NCBI GenBank assembly: GCA_002839355.1
Contig: PGXW01000039.1
Coordinates: forward strand, 1-62,888
Length of the DNA stretch: 62,888 nt
Direction of reading: 5' to 3'
Source: Spirochaetae bacterium HGW-Spirochaetae-2
Lineage (GTDB): Bacteria; Spirochaetota; Spirochaetia; Sphaerochaetales; Sphaerochaetaceae
Shown: positions 43,072-50,708 of the stretch, in pieces
Layout of the letters: every line of letters starts with the position of its first letter
How positions within the stretch are numbered: position 1 is the first letter of the stretch
The notes under the pieces: model-generated
What the model was told of the DNA's origin: nothing
Database searches by the model: none
What the model saw: only the letters and a program-made list of their open reading frames with translations
Made by a program: the position numbers and the translations under genes

Positions 43072-43968
43072 ATGACGATTGCCAGACTATCACACGTTTC
43101 CCATGCCGATATACATGCCGCTTTCACGCGTGCCTTCAGCGATTATCATATTCCGGTGAAGGAGACGTTGCAGGAGATGGCAGTGGCGAACATGCAGAGG
43201 GATATTGATTACGAGGCCTCATTCGGATCCTTTGCGGACGATGGTGAACTCACTGGGTTCATCCTATGCGGGGTCAGGAACGAGGACGGGAACTTGAGGT
43301 ATTACGACGGTGGAACCGCGATAATTCCCGAATGGCGCGGACGGGGCGTCGGTGGACTTCTCTTGGACACGGTATTGTCCGATGCGAAATCCCGAGGAGC
43401 GCACGAATTCGTCCTTGAGGTCATACAAGATAATCTGATGGCACGGAAACTTTACGAGTCGCGTGGTTTTGCCATTTCACGGAGTCTCCGGTGCTTTAGG
43501 AAATCGTTGGAAGAGATTCCTTCGATGGAATCCTACTCCTATACGATCGCTGCTCCCGAAATGGATGGATATCTGGAGGTTCGTGCTTCTCTTTCTCTCC
43601 CATACATACCTTCGTGGCAAAACACCAATGCATCTGTCGTCAATATCTTTGAACATCTCATAATTCGTGTATTGATCGAGGGTATGAATCCGGTTGGATA
43701 TTTTGTATTGCATCCCCATACAGGAGCTATCATGCAGATTTCAGCGGTGGGTGGATCGCCCTCCATCTACCGTGAGCTGTTGGCGCTTGCAAAATCCTGT
43801 ACGATTGTCGATATGGTGAAATGTATCAATATCGACGAATCCTCTCCATTCATCTCTTTCCTGGTAGAAGATGGATGGGATCCGTATGTCGACCAATATG
43901 AGATGATCACATGCTTTGATTGCCAAACGAAGCGAGCGGAAAGGGGGCTGTTTCAAAAGTCTGAATGA
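43072..43968 (+). CDS. GNAT acetyltransferase, tail altered by IS junction
   Basis: A 298-residue protein with an N-terminal GNAT domain (about 1-150) showing the acetyl-CoA loop PEWRGRGVGGLLLD and the C-terminal VIQDNLMARKLYESRGF. A second, divergent domain of about 140 residues follows (LIEGMNPVGYFVLHPHTGAI), like the tandem-GNAT proteins. The last 15 or so codons (FDCQTKRAERGLFQKSE) come from the short repeat and the left end of the IS element, so the original C-terminus has been replaced. The Shine-Dalgarno before ATG 43072 is weak. Confidence 0.75.
   Translation: MTIARLSHVSHADIHAAFTRAFSDYHIPVKETLQEMAVANMQRDIDYEASFGSFADDGELTGFILCGVRNEDGNLRYYDGGTAIIPEWRGRGVGGLLLDTVLSDAKSRGAHEFVLEVIQDNLMARKLYESRGFAISRSLRCFRKSLEEIPSMESYSYTIAAPEMDGYLEVRASLSLPYIPSWQNTNASVVNIFEHLIIRVLIEGMNPVGYFVLHPHTGAIMQISAVGGSPSIYRELLALAKSCTIVDMVKCINIDESSPFISFLVEDGWDPYVDQYEMITCFDCQTKRAERGLFQKSE
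43917..43943. repeat. left half of short repeat, next to IS
   Basis: TGATTGCCAAACGAAGCGAG, then CGGAAAG, matches 39635-39661 with one mismatch. The IS element starts directly after it. Confidence 0.6.
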
Positions 43969-44042
43969 GAATTCAGGCTGAGGACAGCTCGTTCTTCATG
44001 GGGAAATCCAATCTAATTGTCAGCAAGGAAAGAAGATGGGGA

Positions 44043-44072
44043 TTGCAAAGCAACCCCCAAATGTGCTATAAT
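44043..44072 (+). promoter_or_regulatory. transposase promoter
   Basis: TTGCAA (44043-44048) and a perfect TATAAT (44067-44072) are separated by 18 bases, upstream of the AGGAG and ATG of the transposase gene. It is internal to the IS. Confidence 0.6.
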
Positions 44073-44103
44073 ATCTTTAGCCAAAAAGAATTAGGAGCAC
44101 GAT

Positions 44104-45720
44104 ATGGATCTTACTTCATTTGGGAACCATAGTCAATTGCATCTGCACATCTCCTATGGGATCCCCTTCGAACTGTCGCCAAGTGAGGCGGCTATACTGA
44201 CGTTGCTCGAGCACGCCAGGTTCGACTTATTCACCAGCCGGCGCAAGAAGGGGGTCTCCGGCAGGCCGCAGGCGGTTGACGCGTACACCATGATGGTCAT
44301 CCTCCTGTACGCCCGCGCCGAGGGACGGTACAGCTGCAGGGGGATCGCGCGGCTATGCACGAGGGACCTGTTCCTCCAGGCGGTACTGGACGGACGGAAG
44401 GCCCCCGGCCACATCACGATAAACAGATTCATCAAGGAGAACCCGGCGGCCATCGAGGACATGCTGTTCCAGATGGCCGAGCGGCTCTCCGGCTTGGGTG
44501 AGCTGGGAAAGGACGTGGTGTTCCAGGACGGGACGAAGATCGAGTCCCGGGCCGGCAAATACACGTTCGTCTGGAAGGGCTCGGTGGAGAAGAACCTCGC
44601 GAAACTGAAGGTGAGGGCGCTGCGCCAGATCAAGGAGATCGGGGACCGCTTCGCCTGGGATACCGCCTGCGATGGTGAGGGCGACCTCCATGCGGCGCTG
44701 ATGTCGCTGAAGCGCAACCTGGAGCGGTCCGGCAAGCCGGTGTGCGCCGACGCACCCGGCAGCGGCCACCGCCTCTGTCCGGAGCAGAAGGCGTACCGCG
44801 ATGTCGTCGATTCCCTGTCCAGGCTGGACAAGTACAGCCACTATCTGGAGATGATCGGGAAGGACCGCAAGAGCATGAGCAGGACGGATCCCGAGGCGAC
44901 CTTCATGCGGATGAAGGAGGATGCGATGAACAACGGGCAGTTGAAGCCCGCCTACAACATCCAGACGCTGGTCGACGGGAACTACATCGTGGGCGCCTTC
45001 TCCAGCGCCGACCGGACCGACTACCACACCATGGTCCCCGCGCTGGAGAAGCTGGGCTCGTCGCTGAGCTGGAAATACCCGGCGTATTGCGCGGACAGCG
45101 GCTACGACTCGCTCGCGAACCGCCTGGCGCTTGACAAGCTGGGGATCAAGGACTACATAAAGCCGCAGAACTATGCGGTCTCCAAGACAAGAGCCTATGC
45201 GCAGGAAATCGGGCGCGTGGAGAACCTGGCGTATGACGAGAAGTCCGACACCTACACCTGCGCCAACGGCAAGAAGCTCTTTTTCGTCACGATGAAGCAT
45301 GCGGGGGGCCAGGACGGGTCGCAGGCGGCGACAAAGGTGTACGCCTGCAGGAGAGGCTGCAAAAGCTGCCCGGTGAGGGGGGAGTGCATGAAGAAAAGCA
45401 AGCTCCCCTACAAGAGGCTCGAGACCAACTTCCTCTTGGTCAAATACCGCAAGGCGGCCCTTGAGAACATCACCAGCGCGTTCGGCACGGAGGTTCGTAT
45501 GAACCGGAGCATACAGGCGGAAGGCGCCTTCGCCCAGCTCAAGGCCAACTGGCGGTTCAGGAGATTCCTGAGCTTCGGGAAGAAGCGGGCCTTCTCCGAA
45601 TGGCTGCTCATGAGCATGGCGATCAACGTGATCCATCTGGCGAACAGGATGGAGGAGGGGCTGGTGAGCACGCCGTTCTGGTATTCCCTGCCACGGGGGG
45701 AGACCGGCGGGGCTGTCTAG
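44104..45720 (+). CDS. IS1182-family DDE transposase
   Basis: A 538-residue transposase with the family N-terminal domain (ILTLLEHARFDLFTSRRKKG, VDAYTMMVILLYARAEGRYS), GHITINRFIKENPA, the catalytic core with DGTKIESRAGKYTFVWKG, DPEATFMRMKEDAMNNGQLKPAYNIQ, YCADSGYDS, and the conserved C-terminal EGAFAQLKANWRFRRFLSFGK with the last catalytic Glu region. A CRRGCKSCPVRGEC zinc-binding-like cluster lies near 420. It appears complete and probably functional. AGGAG lies eight bases before the ATG. Long frames on the opposite strand are shadows of its high G+C content. Confidence 0.93.
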   Translation: MDLTSFGNHSQLHLHISYGIPFELSPSEAAILTLLEHARFDLFTSRRKKGVSGRPQAVDAYTMMVILLYARAEGRYSCRGIARLCTRDLFLQAVLDGRKAPGHITINRFIKENPAAIEDMLFQMAERLSGLGELGKDVVFQDGTKIESRAGKYTFVWKGSVEKNLAKLKVRALRQIKEIGDRFAWDTACDGEGDLHAALMSLKRNLERSGKPVCADAPGSGHRLCPEQKAYRDVVDSLSRLDKYSHYLEMIGKDRKSMSRTDPEATFMRMKEDAMNNGQLKPAYNIQTLVDGNYIVGAFSSADRTDYHTMVPALEKLGSSLSWKYPAYCADSGYDSLANRLALDKLGIKDYIKPQNYAVSKTRAYAQEIGRVENLAYDEKSDTYTCANGKKLFFVTMKHAGGQDGSQAATKVYACRRGCKSCPVRGECMKKSKLPYKRLETNFLLVKYRKAALENITSAFGTEVRMNRSIQAEGAFAQLKANWRFRRFLSFGKKRAFSEWLLMSMAINVIHLANRMEEGLVSTPFWYSLPRGETGGAV

Positions 45721-45912
45721 CCGCATCCGTCGTTCACCACCGCATTCAATCGATCAAGCACCACCGCTTCCCCAGGCCTTGGATACGCATGTGCTTCCCA
45801 GGAGGGCCCTTTCGCTGAATACCCATTGTTCAAAGAAAATGCAGCGCCTTTGGGTATTGGGCACTGCATCCATCGAGTTTTGGGCTGCAAAAAAAGTTAA
45901 TTTTGAAACAGC

Positions 45913-45932
45913 TCCACTCTCCCGAGCGAGTG
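45913..45932. repeat. right half of short repeat, next to IS
   Basis: TCCACTCTCCCGAGCGAGTG is identical to 39676-39695. It follows the right inverted repeat of the IS directly. Confidence 0.65.
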
Positions 45933-45956
45933 TAGGGAACAAAAGGTTGCATACCT

Positions 45957-45970
45957 CTCCCCTTGGGGAG
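45957..45970. repeat. 14-bp GC-rich palindrome
   Basis: CTCCCCTTGGGGAG is self-complementary apart from its central TT and resembles the small palindromes scattered in many genomes. No T-tract follows. It lies in the remnant-rich gap after the IS. Confidence 0.4.
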
Positions 45971-46019
45971 GGAAAGAAGTCGCCAACTGTTCTGTCGTGG
46001 TAGTAGGTATCCATATGTG

Positions 46020-46090
46020 CTTAGAGCTGTCCCGGGTTGTTCCTGATCCTCTTCATCGCAGGATACTCGGAACCTACCGTCTGTCCATAG
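46020..46090 (-). pseudogene. serine recombinase fragment
   Basis: Read on the minus strand, this encodes VYGQTVGSEYPAMKRIRNN, nearly the same as VYGRTTGAEYPAMERIRNN in the recombinase fragment at 58244-58552. Only about 23 codons remain. It is a decayed copy of the same recombinase family that is also split around the HD-GYP gene. Confidence 0.6.
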
Positions 46091-46190
46091 AACGAATCTT
46101 CTGAAAACTTTTCATAGGATCAAAATTCCTGTCATTGTGTAAGAGTTCGAATCCGTGTTCAATGCACGATGTTGCGAGCTTTTCAAGGTT
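46074..46190 (-). pseudogene. VapC toxin C-terminal remnant
   Basis: The minus-strand frame ends CIEHGFELLHNDRNFDPMKS, closely matching CIEYGFELLHNDRDFDQMES at the C-terminus of the intact VapC at 48055-48447. The N-terminal two thirds, with the first catalytic acids, are missing, so this is a leftover of a second vapBC locus. Most of the region between 45933 and 46520 consists of such remnants plus sequence in which I see no gene. Confidence 0.65.
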
Positions 46191-46520
46191 GGTATGCATG
46201 GTACAGACAATGATACCCCGCTTGTTGTTGATGCTTGAATCTTCACATTCCGCCTTGGTGGACGCACCGTGAAGTCTCCACCCGACACCGATTGTCACAG
46301 GAGACTCCGTTGACACCGATTATGGTTTTACTCAAGTAGATAGGGAATGGAAGAAAGATAATAAATAAAGCTACGCTTCCATGAAATTCTCGAATATAAT
46401 TCAATGCAAGTACAAGTGAGTAGCACAACAGAAAAAAAGTCACTCTTAATACTTCCAGTTGCATTTGAGTTGCTTGAAAGATCGATGTGTACCACACCAT
46501 CACCGGGCAGGAGGGACTCC

Positions 46521-47855
46521 ATGATAAAACGAATTATCCCATTCTTTGCTTTAACTTTATTGCTAATAAACTTCATTGGTTGCACGACCTTGTCAAAACA
46601 GGACGCTGCAGGATCGGCTGGTGTGCAACCGCTTTGGGATGCAGGAAGCACACGAGACAAGATTATCGTGGTCAGCGACCTTCACACTGGCTTTGAAGAT
46701 GCCTATGCGGAGATTCTGGAGAATCGACCGTATCTCATCGAATTCCTGCAACGCATCGCTGTGACTTCAGATGTTCGGGAAGTAGTGCTCAACGGTGATA
46801 TCCTTGATGAATGGTTCCTGCCGCTCTCCTTTGTTGAAATCGACAGGGCGGACTTCTACCGAAAGAACATCGAGAACAACAAAGATTTAGTGGATGCCTT
46901 CAAGCACGTCATGGATGCAGGTATCAATTTGGTATATGTCGTCGGAAACCATGACATGTCAGTCAACGTCCAATACATCGAGGAGGCGATCCCAGGCATG
47001 AAAGTCTGTTCGCAACACCTTGGAGTCGGGTTGTATCGTACCGGTGACCGAAATGAAATCGTCATTGAGCATGGCCACCGGTATGATGTGTTTTCGGCAC
47101 CAGATACCATAACCAATGCTCATCTCACCAACGGCCCTACCATGTTTCCTCCGGGATACTTCTACGCTCGATTCGCAGCAGACTGGGTACTCAAGGGGAA
47201 ACCTGCCTATAGGGCTAGCCTGCCGGTGATCGAGACTGTTCCAGACCGTGTGAACGATCCTGACCAATTCGGAGCTTATGCCTATTATCGGACCATGGAA
47301 ACTGTGTTCAAGAACATCACTCCAACCGATGGATTCGGGGACAAGCTTTTGGATATGCGCATTGATGGATACAACGATACCTATTCGATTCAGGATTTGT
47401 ATCCGGTACGTAACGAGCAGGGAGAAATTTCTGCTCCCGTACTCTTTCCGAACTATCAACGGACATGGGACGCCCGTCAGAAGGCCAATGGGGTACGTGT
47501 GAAATCCAGCTTCTCAGAAGCAGCCTTGGGTGCACTTGACAGCAAGTATTTCGAAAGCCAGGCTCGAACGCAGTTTGAAGTCGACAACGCTCAAAGCGAT
47601 ACTAGCGTAGTAATCTTCGGACACACCCATGTCCCATTGTTCTACGACTATGGCAATGGCCACTACTACGTGAATACTGGTACTTGGATCGACCACAACA
47701 CCAATTACAAGGAGAAGGATGGTAGCCTCCTCAGCAGGACGTTCGCGGTGGTGACTACTGGGCCTTCTTCCACTGCGATCGATATCTATCAATACCAGAA
47801 GGATGGCCAGCTACGCGATCTCAAGAGTCAGTTGATCGCTGACCATGAGAAATAA
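46521..47855 (+). CDS. metallophosphoesterase lipoprotein
   Basis: A 444-residue calcineurin-like phosphoesterase carried on a lipoprotein anchor (LLLINFIGC, Cys21). Dimetal motifs are in order: VSDLHTGFED (Asp, His), NGDILDEW (Asp), GNHD (Asn-His), HGHRYD (His) and FGHTHVP (GHxH). Members of this family cleave phosphomono- or diesters, nucleotides or UDP-sugar lipids; the substrate is not evident. ATG 46521 follows AGGAGG by about seven bases. It is the only intact gene between the IS-linked remnants and the toxin-antitoxin block. Confidence 0.87.
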   Translation: MIKRIIPFFALTLLLINFIGCTTLSKQDAAGSAGVQPLWDAGSTRDKIIVVSDLHTGFEDAYAEILENRPYLIEFLQRIAVTSDVREVVLNGDILDEWFLPLSFVEIDRADFYRKNIENNKDLVDAFKHVMDAGINLVYVVGNHDMSVNVQYIEEAIPGMKVCSQHLGVGLYRTGDRNEIVIEHGHRYDVFSAPDTITNAHLTNGPTMFPPGYFYARFAADWVLKGKPAYRASLPVIETVPDRVNDPDQFGAYAYYRTMETVFKNITPTDGFGDKLLDMRIDGYNDTYSIQDLYPVRNEQGEISAPVLFPNYQRTWDARQKANGVRVKSSFSEAALGALDSKYFESQARTQFEVDNAQSDTSVVIFGHTHVPLFYDYGNGHYYVNTGTWIDHNTNYKEKDGSLLSRTFAVVTTGPSSTAIDIYQYQKDGQLRDLKSQLIADHEK

Positions 47856-47934
47856 GCGACAGATATAGGTACCAGCTACAGAATCCTCGTTGTCAACATT
47901 TGGTTATGTTGTGGTTACGTTATGGTTTACGACA

Positions 47935-48012
47935 TCAAGTCAACTCATTCTCCTCGAGCATCGGTTTGAACAATTCATCGTTGAAGATCAGATGGTCCAG
48001 TACACCGTGTAT
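47935..48012 (-). pseudogene. radC 3' end fragment, copy A
   Basis: On the minus strand this encodes VLDHLIFNDELFKPMLEENELT and a stop, the typical C-terminus of RadC/MPN-domain proteins. Only about 25 codons remain. Two larger copies in the same direction lie at 50368 and 57909. The sequence has drifted more here than in the other two, so it is probably the oldest copy. Confidence 0.72.
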
Positions 48013-48054
48013 ACATTACTTTGCCTGCTCGTTTCTCATGTTGTTCTTGAGAGC

Positions 48055-48447
48055 TCAGTGCCTCACCCGCAACCCAAGGATCGACTCCATTTGATCGAAA
48101 TCCCTGTCATTGTGCAGTAGCTCGAATCCGTATTCAATACAAAAGGTCGCTATGAGTACATCGATGGTTTTCCGAATAGTGATTCCCTGCTTTCGTAGCT
48201 TTCGGAAGTTCTGTGCAGCCATCAGAGCTAACTCTTTGCCGACAAGATCATGATACTCGAGAGCATCCATCATGCGCTTCGCAAGCTGAAACTGTGTGTC
48301 GCTTCGAAATCCCTGGAGGAATTCCACCATGATCAAATCGCCGGTGGCCACTCTATTTTGTCGCAATTCGCTATCGAGAATGTCTGTCTGAGGAGTAATC
48401 GCTCCGTTCACATAATCGATCCAAACGGATGTATCTGCGACAATCAT
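48055..48447 (-). CDS. vapC: VapC toxin (PIN-domain RNase)
   Basis: A 130-residue PIN-domain endoribonuclease, the toxin of a type II module. The acidic catalytic set is complete: Asp5 (VADTSVW), Glu42 (MVEFLQG), Asp96 (TIDVLIA) and Asp114/116 (HNDRDF). Such toxins typically cut initiator tRNA or rRNA. Its ATG overlaps the vapB stop by four bases. A decayed homologue lies at 46074. Confidence 0.92.
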   Translation of the reverse strand: MIVADTSVWIDYVNGAITPQTDILDSELRQNRVATGDLIMVEFLQGFRSDTQFQLAKRMMDALEYHDLVGKELALMAAQNFRKLRKQGITIRKTIDVLIATFCIEYGFELLHNDRDFDQMESILGLRVRH

Positions 48448-48638
48448 ACGTTGGTTCTCATTTCGTCAAGATCGCCTTCCCACTTCAGTTTTCCCCTGAG
48501 TTCTCGAATCTTGGCTTGTTTCTTCATATGGATGAGGAGTTTCAATCCTTCCTCAACCGCCTCTTTCTTGGTTCTATAGCCTGAGACGAGTAGTGCTTCA
48601 CTCATCAGTTGATCATCAATAACAATATTTGTACGCAT
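48444..48638 (-). CDS. vapB: VapB antitoxin
   Basis: A 64-residue ribbon-helix-helix-like antitoxin (MRTNIVIDDQLMSEALLVSG, then YRTKKEAVEEGLKLLI) with a C-terminal toxin-wrapping tail (IRELRGKLKWEGDLDEMR) typical of the VapB/DUF2191 group. GGAGG lies five bases before the ATG. It would neutralise VapC and repress the operon by binding the inverted repeat upstream. Confidence 0.88.
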   Translation of the reverse strand: MRTNIVIDDQLMSEALLVSGYRTKKEAVEEGLKLLIHMKKQAKIRELRGKLKWEGDLDEMRTNV

Positions 48639-48656
48639 GAAGGCCTCCCGAGTTCG

Positions 48657-48704
48657 ATGTGTATCATTATTGGGAACTATACACATTGAATCTGGTAATG
48701 TCAA
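48657..48704 (-). promoter_or_regulatory. vapBC promoter and operator
   Basis: On the minus strand, TTGACA (48704-48699) and TATAGT (48681-48676) are separated by 17 bases, a near-consensus promoter. A perfect 8-bp inverted repeat (ATGTGTAT at 48657-48664, ATACACAT at 48679-48686) with a 14-base spacer covers the -10 box and the start region. It is a plausible VapB binding site for autorepression. Confidence 0.7.
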
Positions 48705-48739
48705 ATCTTGCGCTGGCATCCGGTATCCTCTTTCCCTAT

Positions 48740-49579
48740 TCAGGATGTCAACGGCCAAAGTAGGCTGTGAAGTACTTCGATGATCGCTTCATAAGTAATA
48801 TTATAAGCATAGGGGAACTTACTCTGATATTTAGTCCATCTTTCACGGAGATCTCGGCTTTTGGATATATTTTTGAATATTGCCTCTTTATCGGCCAGGG
48901 TCGATGTACTTTCCCGATGGTTAGCCGTAGCAGTAAGCGCTTCCCAAAAAAGTGCTTTGTCATACTTTTGTGTGGTGCCCAATATATAGATGTCGTAATA
49001 ATCTCTCGGGCGCGTGCTGAAGATACCGCGGCTTAGAATAGTCTCTACTTTCTCGGCCATAACCGTCTCTATGTTATAGCCCCAGATACTGATACGGATA
49101 GATTCGTTAAAAATTCCAGTGAATTCATAAGGAACAGCGGAAGGTGTCAGGACATCTCCGGTAGAGATATCGATTGAAAGCGGCGTAATGATTGTGTCAT
49201 ACCGTGCATCCATACGAACACAGAACCCACCGTAGCGGTCATCCTTGCGGATTGGTGTTACGGAAACAACAGAAAAATTAACTTCATCATCCAAAGCTAC
49301 GCTGCAGATGCTCTGAACTGATTGTGTTATTTGATCTTCAGTGAAGATCACATCGCGAAGCGTCGTGTCCAGGTCCATGGTTGAGCGGATATCCAAGCCC
49401 ACAATGGTTGCGATAAGCAGCCCTCCCTTGATTACGAATTTGTCCTTATGTTCAGATTTGGACAAACGCTCCAAGAATCGCTCGAACATGTAGTTCTGCA
49501 AGACGACTTGTGCTGCAATGCCATGTTTCTTCGCGTAGTTGTTGATTCGAGCCTTCAGGCTCATGGTTGTAGAACTCAT
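48740..49579 (-). CDS. abiEii: AbiEii toxin (nucleotidyltransferase)
   Basis: A 279-residue type IV toxin of the nucleotidyltransferase-like AbiEii/AbiGii family, which causes growth arrest and can abort phage infection. The catalytic signature is KGGLLIATIVG followed by RSTMDLDTTLR (Gly52-Gly53, Asp69 and Asp71), with the later conserved MAEKVETILSRG and RPRDYYDIYIL. Its start overlaps the antitoxin stop by four bases. Composition is more AT-rich than the core genes, consistent with acquisition. Confidence 0.9.
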   Translation of the reverse strand: MSSTTMSLKARINNYAKKHGIAAQVVLQNYMFERFLERLSKSEHKDKFVIKGGLLIATIVGLDIRSTMDLDTTLRDVIFTEDQITQSVQSICSVALDDEVNFSVVSVTPIRKDDRYGGFCVRMDARYDTIITPLSIDISTGDVLTPSAVPYEFTGIFNESIRISIWGYNIETVMAEKVETILSRGIFSTRPRDYYDIYILGTTQKYDKALFWEALTATANHRESTSTLADKEAIFKNISKSRDLRERWTKYQSKFPYAYNITYEAIIEVLHSLLWPLTS

Positions 49580-50121
49580 AACAGCACCTCCATATATCGT
49601 CTTAGCGATTTTTCAACTTTCAGGCTCCTTGCATAGTCTGTAAGAAGATTCAAGTTTTTGTTCTTGGAAGCCGCATAGTTTTTTACGGCGCTGATCACGG
49701 TTTCCTCATCACATCGGGTACGGCTGCGAAGCAAATCACAAATAGTGCGTTCCATGTTGTAGCACCGCACCGAGTTACCGAAAGTTGTCTTCTTCACAAT
49801 CATTCCAAGTGTATGCAGCTCTGGCTTGATATAAAAACAAATGCATGAGTTCTTGATAGAGGCCGGCAACGCTGTATCACTGGGAATGGTAACGGCATGT
49901 CGGAACGGTGTGCGTTCGGCCAGTCCGTTCAAAAAGAGTGCAGTGTCATGGGAAAAAATTATTTTTGACGAGCGAAGCATGAGCGCATGCATATCGTCTT
50001 TCAAACTACCCGGAAGAGTATAGACGCCATGGCCACATCTTTCCAAAAGGCCGGCATGAACATAGTTCGTGATCAACGTTTTTGAGAATCCCATCTGTAA
50101 CACCTGTGATGTGGTAATCAC
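49576..50121 (-). CDS. abiEi: AbiEi antitoxin/repressor
   Basis: The antitoxin of the AbiE pair, 181 residues from GTG 50121, with an N-terminal winged-helix (VITTSQVLQMGFSKTLITNY, LLERCGHGVYTLPG) and the C-terminal antitoxin domain. The frame stays open upstream and encodes a segment typical of the family (KTINSRIYEEIKKNNN) beginning at 50169. An AAAGGAG is correctly placed before an ATC at 50172, where other members have the initiator Met. So the real start is probably 50172 with a non-AUG codon, and GTG 50121 is the conventional fallback. AbiEi represses its own promoter. Confidence 0.85.
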   Translation of the reverse strand: MITTSQVLQMGFSKTLITNYVHAGLLERCGHGVYTLPGSLKDDMHALMLRSSKIIFSHDTALFLNGLAERTPFRHAVTIPSDTALPASIKNSCICFYIKPELHTLGMIVKKTTFGNSVRCYNMERTICDLLRSRTRCDEETVISAVKNYAASKNKNLNLLTDYARSLKVEKSLRRYMEVLL

Positions 50122-50195
50122 GTTGTTGTTTTTCTTGATTTCTTCATAAATTCGAGAATTGATTGTTTTGATTTTGCCGACTCCTTTGTTAGTTT

Positions 50196-50238
50196 ACTTT
50201 TGTATAGATATCATAATCAATTTCTATACAAAAGTCAA
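50196..50238 (-). promoter_or_regulatory. abiE promoter with inverted-repeat operator
   Basis: On the minus strand, TTGACT (50238-50233) and TATGAT (50215-50210) are 17 bases apart. A perfect 13-bp inverted repeat, ACTTTTGTATAGA at 50196-50208 and TCTATACAAAAGT at 50223-50235, flanks the -10 box with a 14-base spacer. This matches the known arrangement in which AbiEi binds paired inverted repeats to repress abiE. Confidence 0.82.
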
Positions 50239-50367
50239 TTTTCAAGCGAGCCTTGGTACCATAAAGGATATCTTCGTTCTCCACATTAGGTCATATGGTG
50301 GGACGAAATGATTGGACATCCTTATGGAATCCTTTTTCATCGATTGATTTCACGATGGTTTATACTA

Positions 50368-50606
50368 TTAGGACAACTCATTCTGCTCCAGCATCGATCG
50401 GAATCCTTCGTCGCTGAAGATCAGGTGGTCGAGCACCCGGATACCGAGCAGCTCGCCCGCCTTCAACAACCGTTGCGTGACATTGATATCGTCATTGCTG
50501 GGAATGAGTATGCCACTGGGGTGGTTGTGGGCTACAATCACTGCGGTGGCCCGTTCCCTGAGCGGATTGCTGAATACCTCCCTCTCAACGCCGATGGAGA
50601 TACATT
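50368..50606 (-). pseudogene. radC 3' end fragment, copy B
   Basis: On the minus strand about 78 codons of RadC remain, reading GVEREVFSNPLRERATAV, then IVAHNHPSGILIPSNDDINV with the JAMM/MPN metal motif HxHPSG and downstream Asp, then VLDHLIFSDEGF to a stop. The N-terminal two thirds of RadC are absent. Nearly identical over its whole length to copy C at 57909. It lies between the abiE operon and the sulfur operon. Confidence 0.8.
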
Positions 50607-50623
50607 AAGTACTACTATTTCAA

Positions 50624-50671
50624 AGAAAAAAACAAACCTGTTGCTCGGGAGTGTCAGCCCGTGCAACAGGT
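50624..50671 (-). terminator. terminator of the sulfur operon
   Basis: On the minus strand a 9-bp stem (ACCTGTTGC / GCAACAGGT), extended by CGGG / CCCG after one mismatch, is followed by a T-rich run (complement of 50624-50635). It begins about 37 bases after the trxB stop. Confidence 0.87.
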
Positions 50672-50708
50672 CTTCTGTGTGCATGAAAATTCCATCTGTG
50701 AGTATAGA

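Larger units (their letters stand above)
43947..45912 (+). mobile_element. IS1182-type insertion sequence
   Basis: An element of 1966 bases is bounded by perfect 12-bp terminal inverted repeats, GCTGTTTCAAAA at 43947-43958 and its complement at 45901-45912, with partial matches three bases further out. It carries one complete transposase gene. A hairpin at about 45840-45868 lies near its right end. The transposase coding region is visibly richer in G+C than the flanks, suggesting recent arrival from another genome. It sits exactly between the two halves of the short repeat seen whole at 39635-39695. I could not find a clear target duplication. Confidence 0.85.

Noticed and set aside
44353-45726. 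Long antisense frame (457 codons) over the IS transposase
   Set aside because: It is a shadow of the GC-rich transposase gene, with Arg/Leu/Val-rich low-complexity translation.
48055-50190. A defence island larger than two toxin-antitoxin pairs
   Set aside because: Only vapBC and abiE are recognisable. No restriction, CRISPR, CBASS or retron component is seen in the window, so I do not claim a wider defence system.
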